64,000 bases of DNA from Solwaraspora sp. WMMA2065 (GCF_030345075.1 NZ_CP128361.1:3534001-3598000), one strand, 5' to 3'. Shown: positions 17,511 to 26,419, numbered from the stretch's first letter. Numbers and translations: made by a program. Notes: a model not told the origin generated them from the sequence alone.

Positions 17511-17624
17511 GATGATCAGCTTATGGCCGGGGTGACCCGATCGCCACGCCTCCGCCACCCGGCGGACACAGATTGCACCACTCAGAGTAGTCAAACGGGC
17601 GCACATAGTGGTTACTCTGGGTAC

Positions 17625-18782
17625 ATGGAGCCGGACTCCCCCGACCCGATCCAGATCGCCGAACTGGTGATCGCCTGGTCCGGTGGGATAATCGCGGCTT
17701 TTGCCCTTTTGGTCACTGCGTTGACGGTGGTCTTCGTCTTCGCGGGTTTCGTCGGTGTCCGTGAACTGCGCACCATCCGGCGCACCGGCGCCCGCGCCCG
17801 GCTGGAGCTCGACCGCCAACGGGTGGTCGCCGAGGAGATCGTCGCGCAGGCCGACCGGGCCATCGACCAGGCGGAAACCCTCTCCGAGCAGGCCGACACG
17901 CTGGTCGGCCGGGTGGAGACGGCGGTCGGCCGGGCCGAACGCCAGTCCGAGCAGGTACACCTGCTGATCGAGGACATGCGGTCCCGGCTGAGCGACTTCG
18001 ATCACCGGTTGACCACCCAGGTCGAGGTCTCCTACCTGTTCAATCAGGGAGAGGCCGCGTACTGGGAGGGCTACTACGAGAAGGCGGTGGAATGCCTGCG
18101 CCGGGCGGTCGAACTCGATCCGCGTAACCCCCGGGTGCGCTACCGGTTGGGCCGGTCGCTGACCAACCTCGGCGAGGACGCCGCCGCCGAGGAGGAGTTG
18201 ACCACCGCCATGGCGCACCGGTTGCCGACCGACGCCGCCGACCGGGCGCTGGCCCTGCTGCACCGCTACGCACGGCCGGACCGGGCGCTGGCCTACGCCC
18301 GCAACTCGACCAAGCACGGCCCGCACGACGCGCAGAACTGGAATTGTCTTGGGCTGCTGCTCCGCGACAACGGCGACTTCACCGCCGCCCGGGATGCCCA
18401 CCAGCAGGCCAACCGGTTGGACCAGGAACTTGTCTCCACCCCGTTCTTCCTGGCGCTGCTCGCCGCCCACGGCCAGGCGCTGCCACACGCCCGGGACCGC
18501 TCCGCCGAAGCGATCAGCCGGCTCGACTCCAGCGAACGCCGGGCCAAGATCAAGCCCATGTGGGCGTCGTTGATCCGGTGGACCGACGAGGTGCTGCGCG
18601 GCAACTACGCCGAGGCCGACCTGCACGCCGCGGTGCTCTACCAGACCTGCAAGTCGAGTCGGCGGGCCCGGGAGATCTGTGACCACATGGACTTCCTGCT
18701 GCGGTCACTGGCCCGCGAGGAGCACCGGGACCGTTACCTCGGGGCCATCGAACGCACCTGGCTGACCAGCCGGCCCTGCTGA
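17625..18782 (+). CDS. Membrane-anchored coiled-coil/TPR protein
   Basis: 385 residues. An N-terminal membrane helix (about 20-46) is followed by a long helical segment with heptad-like spacing (about 60-135) and a TPR region (from about 138; AAYWEGYYEKAVECLRRAVE is a clear repeat) running to about 320. It presumably scaffolds a complex at the inner face of the membrane. No enzymatic motif seen. Divergent from the sugar dehydrogenase; the ATG at 17625 has only a weak ribosome site. Confidence 0.75.
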   Translation: MEPDSPDPIQIAELVIAWSGGIIAAFALLVTALTVVFVFAGFVGVRELRTIRRTGARARLELDRQRVVAEEIVAQADRAIDQAETLSEQADTLVGRVETAVGRAERQSEQVHLLIEDMRSRLSDFDHRLTTQVEVSYLFNQGEAAYWEGYYEKAVECLRRAVELDPRNPRVRYRLGRSLTNLGEDAAAEEELTTAMAHRLPTDAADRALALLHRYARPDRALAYARNSTKHGPHDAQNWNCLGLLLRDNGDFTAARDAHQQANRLDQELVSTPFFLALLAAHGQALPHARDRSAEAISRLDSSERRAKIKPMWASLIRWTDEVLRGNYAEADLHAAVLYQTCKSSRRAREICDHMDFLLRSLAREEHRDRYLGAIERTWLTSRPC

Positions 18783-18818
18783 CTATCTGCCCGCTGGCTT
18801 GCAGCCTGCCGACCGCCG

Positions 18819-19085
18819 CTATCCCTGTTTGCCGGCCGCTCCGGAGATGGCCGCCACGCCGACTGCGGCGAGCGCCACCTGCAACGCGAGCTCGATCCAG
18901 TCGACGCCCCGGGTCTCGGCCACCCCGAACAGGCTGGCGACCAGGGTGCCGAGCAGCGCCGCCACCACACCGATCAGCAAGGTGACCCAGATCTTCAGCT
19001 TCTGCTTGCCCGGGACGACCAGCCGCCCGAGCGCTCCAACGATGAGACCGATGATCAGCGCCGAGAAGATTCCGTCGATTTCCAC
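18819..19085 (-). CDS. GlsB/YeaQ/YmgE-family small membrane protein
   Basis: 88 residues, GTG start. It has three hydrophobic segments with the family pattern IIGLIVGALGRLVVPGKQ and a second glycine-rich helix IGVVAALLGTLVAS. This 'transglycosylase-associated' family responds to stress in several bacteria, but its biochemical role is not settled. The C-terminal part (DWIELALQVALAAVGV) forms the last helix. Confidence 0.85.
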   Translation of the reverse strand: MEIDGIFSALIIGLIVGALGRLVVPGKQKLKIWVTLLIGVVAALLGTLVASLFGVAETRGVDWIELALQVALAAVGVAAISGAAGKQG

Positions 19086-19323
19086 CGCATACCCCCTGTA
19101 CCGGTCGGCTGGCCGCCCCTACCGCACTGTCGGCCCTCTCCTACCACCATGCCAGAACCAGGCAACGACGCCCATTGCGTCAAGCACCGGACAACCATCG
19201 ATGAATCACAGTAGATAGTCGCACTGAGCTGGATCTTCTCAGCAGGTTCGCAGCATGACGCGATAATCTCTCGGGTAAGACAGAGCTGTCCTGCCCTCGT
19301 CACCCCTCGACTGGAGCATCGGC

Positions 19324-20454
19324 ATGTCGGCACCGGACGCGCCCGCCACGACAGCCCTCCGAGCCCTCCGCGGAACGCCGATCTGGGCGGTGCTGACCAT
19401 CGCCGTCGGCGCGCTGCTCATGGCGACCAGCGCGACCGCGGTCGTCGGCGGCAAGCTGCTGATCGACCGGTACACGAGTCGAATCCAGCAGCAGGACCTG
19501 CTGGCCGGTGCCGCGAAGGTCCCACAGGAGCCCGACGGCGAGGCGCTGGACGGCCCGATCACCATGCTGCTGCTCGGCGTGGACGAACGGGGCAGCCGAC
19601 CTGGCGAGATGCGGTCCGACACGATCATCATCCTGCACGTGCCGGCCACCCACGATCAGGCGTACCTGGTGTCGGTCCCCCGGGACACCTGGGTCGAGGC
19701 GCCGGCGTTCGAGCCGAGCGGATACCCCGGCGGCGAGTCGAAGATCACTGACGTGTTCCGGGCCGGCTCGCGCAACGGAGTCGGCCGGGCCGGCGGCGCG
19801 CAACTCGTCGCACTCACCCTCAAGGACCTGACCGGCATCGAGTTCGACGGCGCGGCGATCATCGACTTCGGCGGTTTCCGGAATGTCATCGACGCACTCG
19901 GCGGGGTTCGGATGTGCGTTGACCAGCGGGTGAAGTCGCAGCACATGCGGCTGGTCGACGGCGAGCCCAGCTGGCTGGCCGAGGCCCGCGAGGTCGGCGG
20001 CGGCGAGGAGCTGTGGCACGAGGAGGGCTGCAAGCGGATGGCCGGGTGGGAGGCGCTGGACTACTCCCGCCAGCGCTACGGCCTGCCGAACGGGGACTAC
20101 GACCGGCAGCGTCACCAGCGGCAGCTGCTGAAGGCCATGGTGCAGGAGGCGAGCAGCACCGGCGTACTGACCAACCCGGCGAAGATCGACCGGGTGATCA
20201 CCGCGGCCGGCAAGGCCTTCGTACTGGACACCGGCGGCGTCCCGATCGCCGATTTCGTATTCACCCTGCGCGGGATCACCGCGAACGACCTCATCATGGT
20301 GAAGACCAACGGTGGCGGGTTCAATCCGGCCGGATTCAGCAGTACGGCGGCCGAACGGCTCACGCCGGAGAGCCTGGAGATGTTCGACGCGGTACGGACC
20401 GGCACACTGGACGACTACCTGTTGGCCAACCCGGACGCCGTCCAGCGGGATTGA
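19324..20454 (+). CDS. LytR-CpsA-Psr (LCP) family cell-wall polymer ligase
   Basis: 376 residues. One N-terminal membrane helix (about 21-48), then an LCP domain (about 78-290). Conserved parts include LLLGVDERG, MRSDTIIILHV, SVPRDTWV, LGGVRMCVD and WEALDYSRQRYGLPNGDYDRQRHQ, carrying the Arg/Asp residues that bind polyprenyl phosphate and Mg. LCP enzymes transfer teichoic acids or other glycopolymers from lipid carriers to peptidoglycan. Extracellular catalytic domain. Start chosen at the ATG at 19324. Confidence 0.9.
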   Translation: MSAPDAPATTALRALRGTPIWAVLTIAVGALLMATSATAVVGGKLLIDRYTSRIQQQDLLAGAAKVPQEPDGEALDGPITMLLLGVDERGSRPGEMRSDTIIILHVPATHDQAYLVSVPRDTWVEAPAFEPSGYPGGESKITDVFRAGSRNGVGRAGGAQLVALTLKDLTGIEFDGAAIIDFGGFRNVIDALGGVRMCVDQRVKSQHMRLVDGEPSWLAEAREVGGGEELWHEEGCKRMAGWEALDYSRQRYGLPNGDYDRQRHQRQLLKAMVQEASSTGVLTNPAKIDRVITAAGKAFVLDTGGVPIADFVFTLRGITANDLIMVKTNGGGFNPAGFSSTAAERLTPESLEMFDAVRTGTLDDYLLANPDAVQRD

Positions 20455-20523
20455 CCGTCCGACTCATCGGGACATCCGTCACCGTGATTCCCGCCGCACG
20501 GTCCACATCGGTACGGTGTCTCC

Positions 20524-21228
20524 ATGACCGCCGCGTACCCGGTCCGGGTCAGCTTCACCAATCACGTCACCGCCGCCGACTGGCAGGCACTGCAACAGGC
20601 CGGGCAGCCGGTCCAGCTAGGCCGCAAACATGGTCTCTTCCTGCAGGACGAGCAGAGCCGCGACGTGTTCCTGCTGCTCGGCGGGGCGGTCAAGGTGTAC
20701 CGGACCGAGGCCAACGGCAGCGAGACGATGCTGACCGTCCGGTCTACTGGGGATCTGCTCGGTGACATCGCCGCGCTGGACGGCACGCCCCGGTCGGCCA
20801 GTGTCTCGGTGCTGCGCCCGGTCACTGCCCGGAAGCTGACCACCGAACAGTTCCTCGCCGTGGTCGACGACCGCGACCTGCACCCCGCGCTGCGCCGCTA
20901 CACCAACGCCCGGCTGCGTGAATCCGACGAGCAGCGGGTGGAGATCGCCTCGCTGCCGGTGCCGCAACGGCTCGCCAGGGCGCTACTCCGGCTCGCCAAG
21001 GCCAGCCCGGACGGCCCGAACCAGGTCTCGCTCGACCTCGGGCTCTCCCAGGACGGCCTGGCCCAACTGATCGGGGCGTCCCGCAACGCGGTAGTGACCG
21101 CGATCAGCCGGTTCCGTGACGACCGGTTGATCGCGACCGCACCCCGCCGGTTCATGCTGCTCGACCTCGGCCGGCTCGCCCGGATCGGATACAGCGGACC
21201 ACGGTCCGGCAGCCACTCGTCGACCTGA
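20524..21228 (+). CDS. Crp/Fnr-family cyclic-nucleotide-type transcriptional regulator
   Basis: 234 residues. The N-terminal cNMP-binding-like domain (about 10-130) retains STGDLLGDIAALDGTPRSAS, equivalent to the phosphate-binding cassette of CRP; the usual GE is LGD, but the phosphate-contacting Arg-Ser is kept. A helix-turn-helix follows (about 178-200; LSQDGLAQLIGASRNAVVTA). It is upstream of, and parallel to, a class III cyclase-like gene, which suggests it senses a cyclic nucleotide made by that protein or controls that operon. A 217-bp gap separates them. Confidence 0.87.
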   Translation: MTAAYPVRVSFTNHVTAADWQALQQAGQPVQLGRKHGLFLQDEQSRDVFLLLGGAVKVYRTEANGSETMLTVRSTGDLLGDIAALDGTPRSASVSVLRPVTARKLTTEQFLAVVDDRDLHPALRRYTNARLRESDEQRVEIASLPVPQRLARALLRLAKASPDGPNQVSLDLGLSQDGLAQLIGASRNAVVTAISRFRDDRLIATAPRRFMLLDLGRLARIGYSGPRSGSHSST

Positions 21229-21445
21229 GTATCCGCCGGCCTGAATGCCTGTCGACCGAACAGCAGACTTTGGGAAACCGATTGTCTGGGCGGAGCCGCG
21301 ATCAGTTCGGTCCGGGTCGCGGACCGGCCACCCGGTGACCATCTTGGTCCATTGATGGCCGCGTTGCCCACTGGTTGGCAGAAAACATCGGGCAACTTGG
21401 GCACGATGCGGAGCCGACGAAACTCGACCTTCGACAGGAGCACCG

Positions 21446-22303
21446 GTGGTCGTCACCCCTCCGCCATTCACCGTGACCCGGGAGTTGCCGCCATACACCG
21501 GCATCCTCGCCGTCGACGCCAAAGGTTTCACCGCCGAGCCCGGCGGCACCCATCAGGACATCAACCAGCTCATTCCCCAATTGGTCCAGCAGGCCTTCGA
21601 CGCGGCGGCGATCGGCGAAGCCTGGCAGGACCCGCTGTTCTACGGCGACAGCGGCGACGGGCTCGCGATCGGCGTACCGACCCGGCTGCTCCCCGCCCTG
21701 GTGCACCCGTTCCTGGCGGTGCTGCAGCACGTGCTGGCCGAATACAACGCCGGTGTCTCGCGCGGCCAGCCGGTCATCCGGCTGCGTGCCAGCCTGCACG
21801 TCGGGCCGCTGCCGGTCGATCCGGACCGGCCGGAGCGGGCCGGCAACGGCACCGCCCGCAACGAGACGCACCGGCTACTCGACTCCGACGCGGTCCGGAT
21901 CATGCTCGACTCGGCCCAGCCGACGATCACCCACGTCGCGGCGATCCTGTCCGACCGGGTCTTCACCGACGTCGTCCGGGCCGGCTACACCAGCCGGCAT
22001 CCGGACCACTTCATCGAGGTCTCGGCGACCGTGCCGGGCAAGAGCTTCAGCCAGCAGGCCTGGCTGTACGTGCCGGAGCCGTCCGGCAGTCTGCTGGCGG
22101 TGCCACGGTTCGCCCCGCAGCCGACGGTGCCCGAGTCAGCGGGCGGCCCGGCGGCACCGGACAGCGAACGCGCACCCACCGGCAACGCCGGCGGTCGACA
22201 GCCCGCGCAGACCGGCGAGCTGCGAATCCGCAGCAACTCCGGGCAGGCGGCCAACCAGGTCAACGGTGGGATGTGGCAGTCCCGGGGCGGACGTCACGGA
22301 TGA
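21446..22303 (+). CDS. Class III nucleotide-cyclase-like protein with C-terminal N/G/Q motif
   Basis: 285 residues, GTG start with AGGAG five bases upstream. The fold is read from ILAVDAKGFT (metal Asp24), SGDGLAIGV (second Asp71), LRASLHVGPL (the RxGIHxG strand) and NETHR (Asn139/Arg143, the transition-state pair N-x3-R). All catalytic elements of class III cyclases thus appear present, but the base-specifying Lys before the second Asp is missing, so the nucleotide is uncertain. Residues 263-285 end in SGQAANQVNGGMWQ after a Pro/Gly-rich linker. The same motif recurs in the next protein. The stop overlaps the next start (ATGA). The name 'cyclase' rests on motif reading only. Confidence 0.72.
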   Translation: MVVTPPPFTVTRELPPYTGILAVDAKGFTAEPGGTHQDINQLIPQLVQQAFDAAAIGEAWQDPLFYGDSGDGLAIGVPTRLLPALVHPFLAVLQHVLAEYNAGVSRGQPVIRLRASLHVGPLPVDPDRPERAGNGTARNETHRLLDSDAVRIMLDSAQPTITHVAAILSDRVFTDVVRAGYTSRHPDHFIEVSATVPGKSFSQQAWLYVPEPSGSLLAVPRFAPQPTVPESAGGPAAPDSERAPTGNAGGRQPAQTGELRIRSNSGQAANQVNGGMWQSRGGRHG

Positions 22304-24627
22304 TCCGTACCGACCGGAACCTGCCGGAACTCGCCGAGCCCGACCGGCCGGAGCCGGCCGACCAGGACCTACCGGAGCTCGCCGACCGGGACCTACCGGA
22401 GCTGGCTGACCTCGATGACCTCGACGCGCTGGACGAGCTCGACGGCGGCGGTACCGACCTGCCAGCCGGCGGCACCGGTGCCGCCGTGACCGTCGACCAC
22501 AACGACGGGCAGGTCGCCAACGTCGTCTACGGCGGTCTGCACCAGTACGTCCAGCGGGTACGGGACTACCACGAGCTCAGTGCCGAGTACGTGCGGGACC
22601 GGCTGGCCGGATTCGTCGACCCGGGCTACCGCACCGTCGCAGGCGACCGGCTGACCGCCGAGACCGCGGTCGCCCGGATGCGTCGGGACGGCGGAGTGAT
22701 CCTGGTCGGCGGCCCCGGGACCGGGCGGTACACGGCCGCGCTGCGGCTGCTGCACGGCACCGGGCTACGGCTGCGGGAGATCCGGCCGACTTTCGACCCT
22801 GCCCGTGGCGAACAGCTGACCATCGCGGAGCTGCCGGTCGCGCCGGGCTACGCGTACCTGCTCGAACTGCCCGAACACGCCCCGCACATCCGGTACGGCT
22901 TTGCCCGGGACATCGCTGCCTACTGCGACAGCCTGGCCCGGCGGGGTTCGGCCATCGCGGTCACCGTCACCGGTACGACCTGGGAGCAGCTCGGCGCGGT
23001 ACGCGACGGCCCGGTGCTGCACGTGGCGGCACCACCCGCCGATCTGGTCCTCGGCCGGCGGCTGCATCAGCTTCGGCCGGATCTGGCGCTCGACTGGCTG
23101 ACCGGTCAGCCGCAGATCGCCGAGCTGTTGGTTGACGCGTCACCCGCCGAAGCGGTCCGGCTGGCCCAGCTCGCCGCCGACGTGCTGACCGCCCAGCCTG
23201 GGCCGGCCGGCCCGCCGGTCACCGCCGGAACCGACGCCGGCCGGCAACTGGTCGAGGCGCTGGTCTCGGCGTACCGCAACTGGGAGGTGGAGCTGACCGC
23301 CTGGTTCCACCACCATCCCGACCCACGCCACCGGGCGTTCCTGGTCGCCGCCGCAGCGTTGGAGGGTGCCCCGGCGGGACGGGTGCTCAGTGCCGCCGAG
23401 GCGCTCGACGCCCGGCTCGCCGGCACCGACGCACCACCGGCCAGCCTCGGGCACGCTGGCGTCCGTACCCTGGTCGAGACCGTCGACGCGTACCTCGACG
23501 ACGATCACACGGTCCGCTACCGCCGGGCCCGGTACGCCGAGGCGGTGCTCGATTTCGTCATCACCGACCGGGCCGACACGTTCCAGCGCGAACTGTGGCG
23601 GTGGGTGTCCGAGCTGCCGCTGCGGGGCGGACAGCGGCGCGGTCCCGTCGACCGTGCGTTGGCCACCCGCAGCGCCGAACTGGTGCTGCACACCGCGCTC
23701 CGGCGGCGTACCCCCGAGATTCTCAGCCAGGTGGCACCGGCCTGGAGCCGGCGCGCCGGGCTGCGCGGGGCGCTGGTACACGTGCTGGGCATCGCCGCGC
23801 TCAGCCCGGAGATCGGTGCCGCCGTCCGCCAGCAGCTCTACCGCTGGGCGCAGGGCAGCAGCAACCCGGCCGTGCTGATCGCGGTGGCCGAGGTCTGCGG
23901 TGGCGAGTTCGCCGACTTCTACCTCGAACAGGCGATGGTCCGGCTGGGCCACCTGGCCCGGCACGACATCGCCGAGGTCGACGAGGCGGTACTCACCGCG
24001 CTGGCGGCACTGTGGCGGCGGCCGGCGCTGCGCCAGCCGGTGCTGCTGCGGTTGGCGCACTGGCTGGCCGACGACCAGCCGCGGCGGGCCGCGCTCGCCG
24101 CCGTCGCGCTGAATCTACTCGGCCGGCCGGAGCAGCCTCGGGCCGGCGACGGCCCAGCGCACGGCCCAGTCGACCCGGCGCACGGACCAGCCGACCAGCC
24201 CACCGGGCCACAGGCGCCGGTCCGGCAGCCCGACCGGGTGCTCGCCGAACTCGTCGTGGCCACCCCGGTGGTCCAGGACGCGATCGGGGTGGCGCTGGGC
24301 CGCGTGCTGGACGTCCGGCAGCTGCCGGGCAGCGTCGAAGCTCTGCTGCACCGGTGGTTCGACGACGCGGCGGCCGACCCCGGGCTGGTCGACGCGCTCA
24401 CCCACGTCCTCGGCCGCACCGTCACCGCCGGTCCCGCCGCCGCCCGGCGGGTGGCCCGGCTGCGCGCGCTGCTGACCGCCTGGCCGGCCACCGACGACCC
24501 GGCGCGTCAGGCGGAACTCCGCCGGCACCTCGTCGACCAGCTGCGCCGTGCGAACCCGATCGCGGCCTGCCCCCGGCCCGCACCGCTACTGCCGTCTCTG
24601 CTCTCCAGTGCCGCCGAGGAGTTGTGA
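22300..24627 (+). CDS. Large P-loop protein with NLR-like layout and helical-repeat C-terminus
   Basis: 775 residues. The N-terminal 50 are acidic repeats of the LPELADRD type. NDGQVANVVYGGLHQ (68-82) matches the C-terminal motif of the preceding protein. A DYHELSAEYV linker leads to a Walker A-like GGPGTGRYT (137-145), with Arg in place of the usual Lys, and a Walker B-like YAYLLELPE (about 185-193). From about 240 to the end it is helical and Ala/Leu-rich, resembling TPR/HEAT-type solenoids. I read it as a divergent STAND/NLR-like sensor. The 3' end overlaps the next gene by one base (TGATG). No close family recognised. Confidence 0.7.
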   Translation: MIRTDRNLPELAEPDRPEPADQDLPELADRDLPELADLDDLDALDELDGGGTDLPAGGTGAAVTVDHNDGQVANVVYGGLHQYVQRVRDYHELSAEYVRDRLAGFVDPGYRTVAGDRLTAETAVARMRRDGGVILVGGPGTGRYTAALRLLHGTGLRLREIRPTFDPARGEQLTIAELPVAPGYAYLLELPEHAPHIRYGFARDIAAYCDSLARRGSAIAVTVTGTTWEQLGAVRDGPVLHVAAPPADLVLGRRLHQLRPDLALDWLTGQPQIAELLVDASPAEAVRLAQLAADVLTAQPGPAGPPVTAGTDAGRQLVEALVSAYRNWEVELTAWFHHHPDPRHRAFLVAAAALEGAPAGRVLSAAEALDARLAGTDAPPASLGHAGVRTLVETVDAYLDDDHTVRYRRARYAEAVLDFVITDRADTFQRELWRWVSELPLRGGQRRGPVDRALATRSAELVLHTALRRRTPEILSQVAPAWSRRAGLRGALVHVLGIAALSPEIGAAVRQQLYRWAQGSSNPAVLIAVAEVCGGEFADFYLEQAMVRLGHLARHDIAEVDEAVLTALAALWRRPALRQPVLLRLAHWLADDQPRRAALAAVALNLLGRPEQPRAGDGPAHGPVDPAHGPADQPTGPQAPVRQPDRVLAELVVATPVVQDAIGVALGRVLDVRQLPGSVEALLHRWFDDAAADPGLVDALTHVLGRTVTAGPAAARRVARLRALLTAWPATDDPARQAELRRHLVDQLRRANPIAACPRPAPLLPSLLSSAAEEL

Positions 24628-25337
24628 TGCCCGGTTTCTTCGACGTGTTCCGTAGCAGCCCCGTACCGGTGCTGCCCGGTCCGGACCAGGACGAGTTCAC
24701 CGACCGGCTACCGGCAGCGCTGTCCGGCACCGAGTTCGTCGCCACGTTCGCCACTGCGTGGCAGCCGCTGCGCCAGCATGACCGGGCCGCCGCCACTGTC
24801 CGCTGGTGCATGCTGGACGCGGCCCGCCGGATCGCCGCCCCGCGCAGGGTCACCGAGCGGACCATGCTGGAGGCCGAGCTGAACACCCGGCTGCCGCAGA
24901 TGGATCTGACCGCCTCGCACCTGCGGCTCCTGGGCTGCACGGTCAGACTGGCGGTGGACGCCCAGGCCGAGCAGGACACGCAGACGGTCGACAAGCTCAC
25001 CCGGGAGCTGCGGATCCAGCGGCTGCGGCAGCAGTTGGAGCAGGAGCAGATGGGCTACCTGCGGGACAAGGTGCTCACCGACCCGGCGACCGCTCGGTCC
25101 TACTGGTTCATGCACCACCCGGACGCGTTGACGTCGCTGCTCGACGACACCTTCGAACAGGTCGCCGCGAAGCTGACCGGTGGCGGCGACCAGCAGACCG
25201 CGGTGATCGCCGAGACGGTGCAGGACTTCGTCGGTGGTCTCACCGCCGACGAACGGCGGTACCTGCTGGACCGGCTCGGCGATGTGTTCGTCTCCTTCGA
25301 CCGGGGTGACCTCGCCGGCCGGGTCCTCGACGCGTGA
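24627..25337 (+). CDS. Uncharacterised helical/coiled-coil protein, third gene of the cyclase-like operon
   Basis: 236 residues. Mostly helical, with a charged coiled coil around 118-150 (LTRELRIQRLRQQLEQEQMG) and a region RSYWFMHHPDALTSLLDDTF. No signal peptide, membrane helix or known catalytic motif. Its start overlaps the stop of the P-loop protein by one base, so the two are almost certainly made together. I infer an adaptor or effector of the same system; function unknown. Confidence 0.65.
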   Translation: MPGFFDVFRSSPVPVLPGPDQDEFTDRLPAALSGTEFVATFATAWQPLRQHDRAAATVRWCMLDAARRIAAPRRVTERTMLEAELNTRLPQMDLTASHLRLLGCTVRLAVDAQAEQDTQTVDKLTRELRIQRLRQQLEQEQMGYLRDKVLTDPATARSYWFMHHPDALTSLLDDTFEQVAAKLTGGGDQQTAVIAETVQDFVGGLTADERRYLLDRLGDVFVSFDRGDLAGRVLDA

Positions 25338-25352
25338 CCGCCGACCCCGTAC

Positions 25353-25620
25353 TCAGGTCAGGTCGGCGTCGTGCACCAGTACGGCGATCTGCACCCGGTT
25401 GTTCAGCTCCAGCCGGGACAGCAGCCGGCGCCGTGACATCGCCTGGTCCGTTCGGCGGTGGCCGGGTGGTCGTCGGTCCGGGCGCGACCGAGCGGTACGG
25501 CGGTCGGCCTGCTCGCCGGGCTGGTGCTGGCTCGGCGCTGCGCCGGCGGGCGGCAGTTCTGGCGCCGGGCCGGGCCGTGAGGACGGTTACCTCAGCGACG
25601 TCACTGGGTACCAGGTTGCC
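25353..25620 (-). pseudogene. Remnant of a LuxR/NarL-type regulator C-terminus
   Basis: On the minus strand, codons ending at the stop 25353-25355 read LSRLELNNRVQIAVLVHDADL, the characteristic last helix and tail of NarL-family response regulators. Upstream the frame becomes nonsense; a detached piece in another frame near 25570-25620 (EVTVLTAR) resembles the start of the same HTH domain. I conclude that only degraded fragments remain. No other gene is seen in the 357-bp gap between 25337 and 25695. Confidence 0.55.
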
Positions 25621-25694
25621 CATCCGCCGGCCGGATCCCACCACCAGCAGGTGCGGCGGGGCCGGTACGGCGTCGACGAGTTGAGGAGGCAGTG

Positions 25695-25901
25695 ATGCGT
25701 GGCGGTTCGATATCCGGCGTGATCGTGCTCATCTGGCTGGTGATCGGGGTGGTCGCGGCGGTGCAACGCGGCTACTTCGAACGCGACGACACCAACTGTG
25801 CCCATGCCGGCACCACGGTCGTGACGGTGATCGCCGGACCGTTGAACTACATTGGCGTCAACCCGAAGATCGACTGCGACCTCCCCGAGCCGTCCGAGTG
25901 A
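25695..25901 (+). CDS. Small conserved actinobacterial membrane protein
   Basis: 68 residues; ATG preceded by GAGGAGG. One membrane helix (about 8-24; GVIVLIWLVIGVVAAVQRGYF), then a conserved NCAHAGTTVVTVIAGPLNYIGVNP ending that recurs, to my knowledge, in many actinomycete genomes without known function. The two cysteines (NCA, DCD) probably lie outside the membrane. A 17-bp tandem repeat starts inside its last codons. Confidence 0.75.
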   Translation: MRGGSISGVIVLIWLVIGVVAAVQRGYFERDDTNCAHAGTTVVTVIAGPLNYIGVNPKIDCDLPEPSE

Positions 25902-25942
25902 CCGGACCTTCCGAGTGACCGGACCTTCCGAGTGACCGGACC
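25893..25942 (+). repeat. 17-bp tandem repeat over stop codon (3 copies)
   Basis: Units tccgagtgaccggacct start at 25893, 25910 and 25927. The first contains the stop codon of the small membrane protein; each unit repeats that in-frame-looking TGA. The repeats fill the gap to the convergent F420-type gene. Confidence 0.9.
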
Positions 25943-25951
25943 GGTGCGCTG

Positions 25952-26419
25952 TCAGTCGTCGGCGAGGTGCGGCGGAAAGCCGCCGGTGGCGATCGGCCCC
26001 CAGCGGTCCACGACCATCCGGATCAACGACTTGTCCTGCCGGCGCATCGCCGCGCGGTACTCGTCCCAGTCCGGATGCTCGCCGGCGACGCAGCGGTAGT
26101 AGTCGACGAGCCCGTCCAGCGCGTCCGGCATGTCGATCACCGCTGCCATCCCGTCGAGCTGCACCCACGGTCCGTTCCAGTCGTCGGAGACGACACAGGC
26201 GGACACCGTCGGGTCACGGCGGATGTTGACCGTTTTCGCCCGGTCCGGGTAGGTGGCGACCAGCAGCCGGCCGTCGGCGTCGACCCCGCAGGTGACCGGG
26301 GACGCCTGCGGGCGGCCGTCGGCGCGGGTGGTGATCAGGACCGCCCGGTGCCGGGTCCGCAGAAAATCGACCAGGCCGGCCCGGTCGACGCGGGTGTTCG
26401 TCGCGATGGCGCGTGCCAC
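25952..26419 (-). CDS. PPOX-class F420-dependent oxidoreductase
   Basis: 155 residues of the FMN/F420-binding split barrel. HRAVLITTRADGRPQASPV and GRLLVATYPDRAKTVNIRRDPTVSACVVS (about 25-90) are typical of the F420-dependent PPOX group, followed by WVQLDGMAAVID and a helical C-terminus. These enzymes use the deazaflavin F420 to reduce various substrates, for example biliverdin or xenobiotics. Substrate here unknown. Divergent from a decayed DUF2071 gene 68 bases away. Confidence 0.87.
   Translation of the reverse strand: MARAIATNTRVDRAGLVDFLRTRHRAVLITTRADGRPQASPVTCGVDADGRLLVATYPDRAKTVNIRRDPTVSACVVSDDWNGPWVQLDGMAAVIDMPDALDGLVDYYRCVAGEHPDWDEYRAAMRRQDKSLIRMVVDRWGPIATGGFPPHLADD

Noticed and set aside
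16260-17624. Upstream extension of the TPR gene and of the sugar dehydrogenase frame
   Set aside because: Both extensions cross the divergent promoter and lie opposite real coding sequence; domains and signal peptide fix the starts at 17625 and 17510.
23595-24626. N-terminal extension of the 24627 gene
   Set aside because: Arg/Ala/Gly-rich shadow of the P-loop protein; the ATG overlapping the upstream stop is the natural start.
8619-25942. CRISPR array
   Set aside because: Direct repeats here are tandem with spacers of 0-3 bases, not repeat-spacer units.
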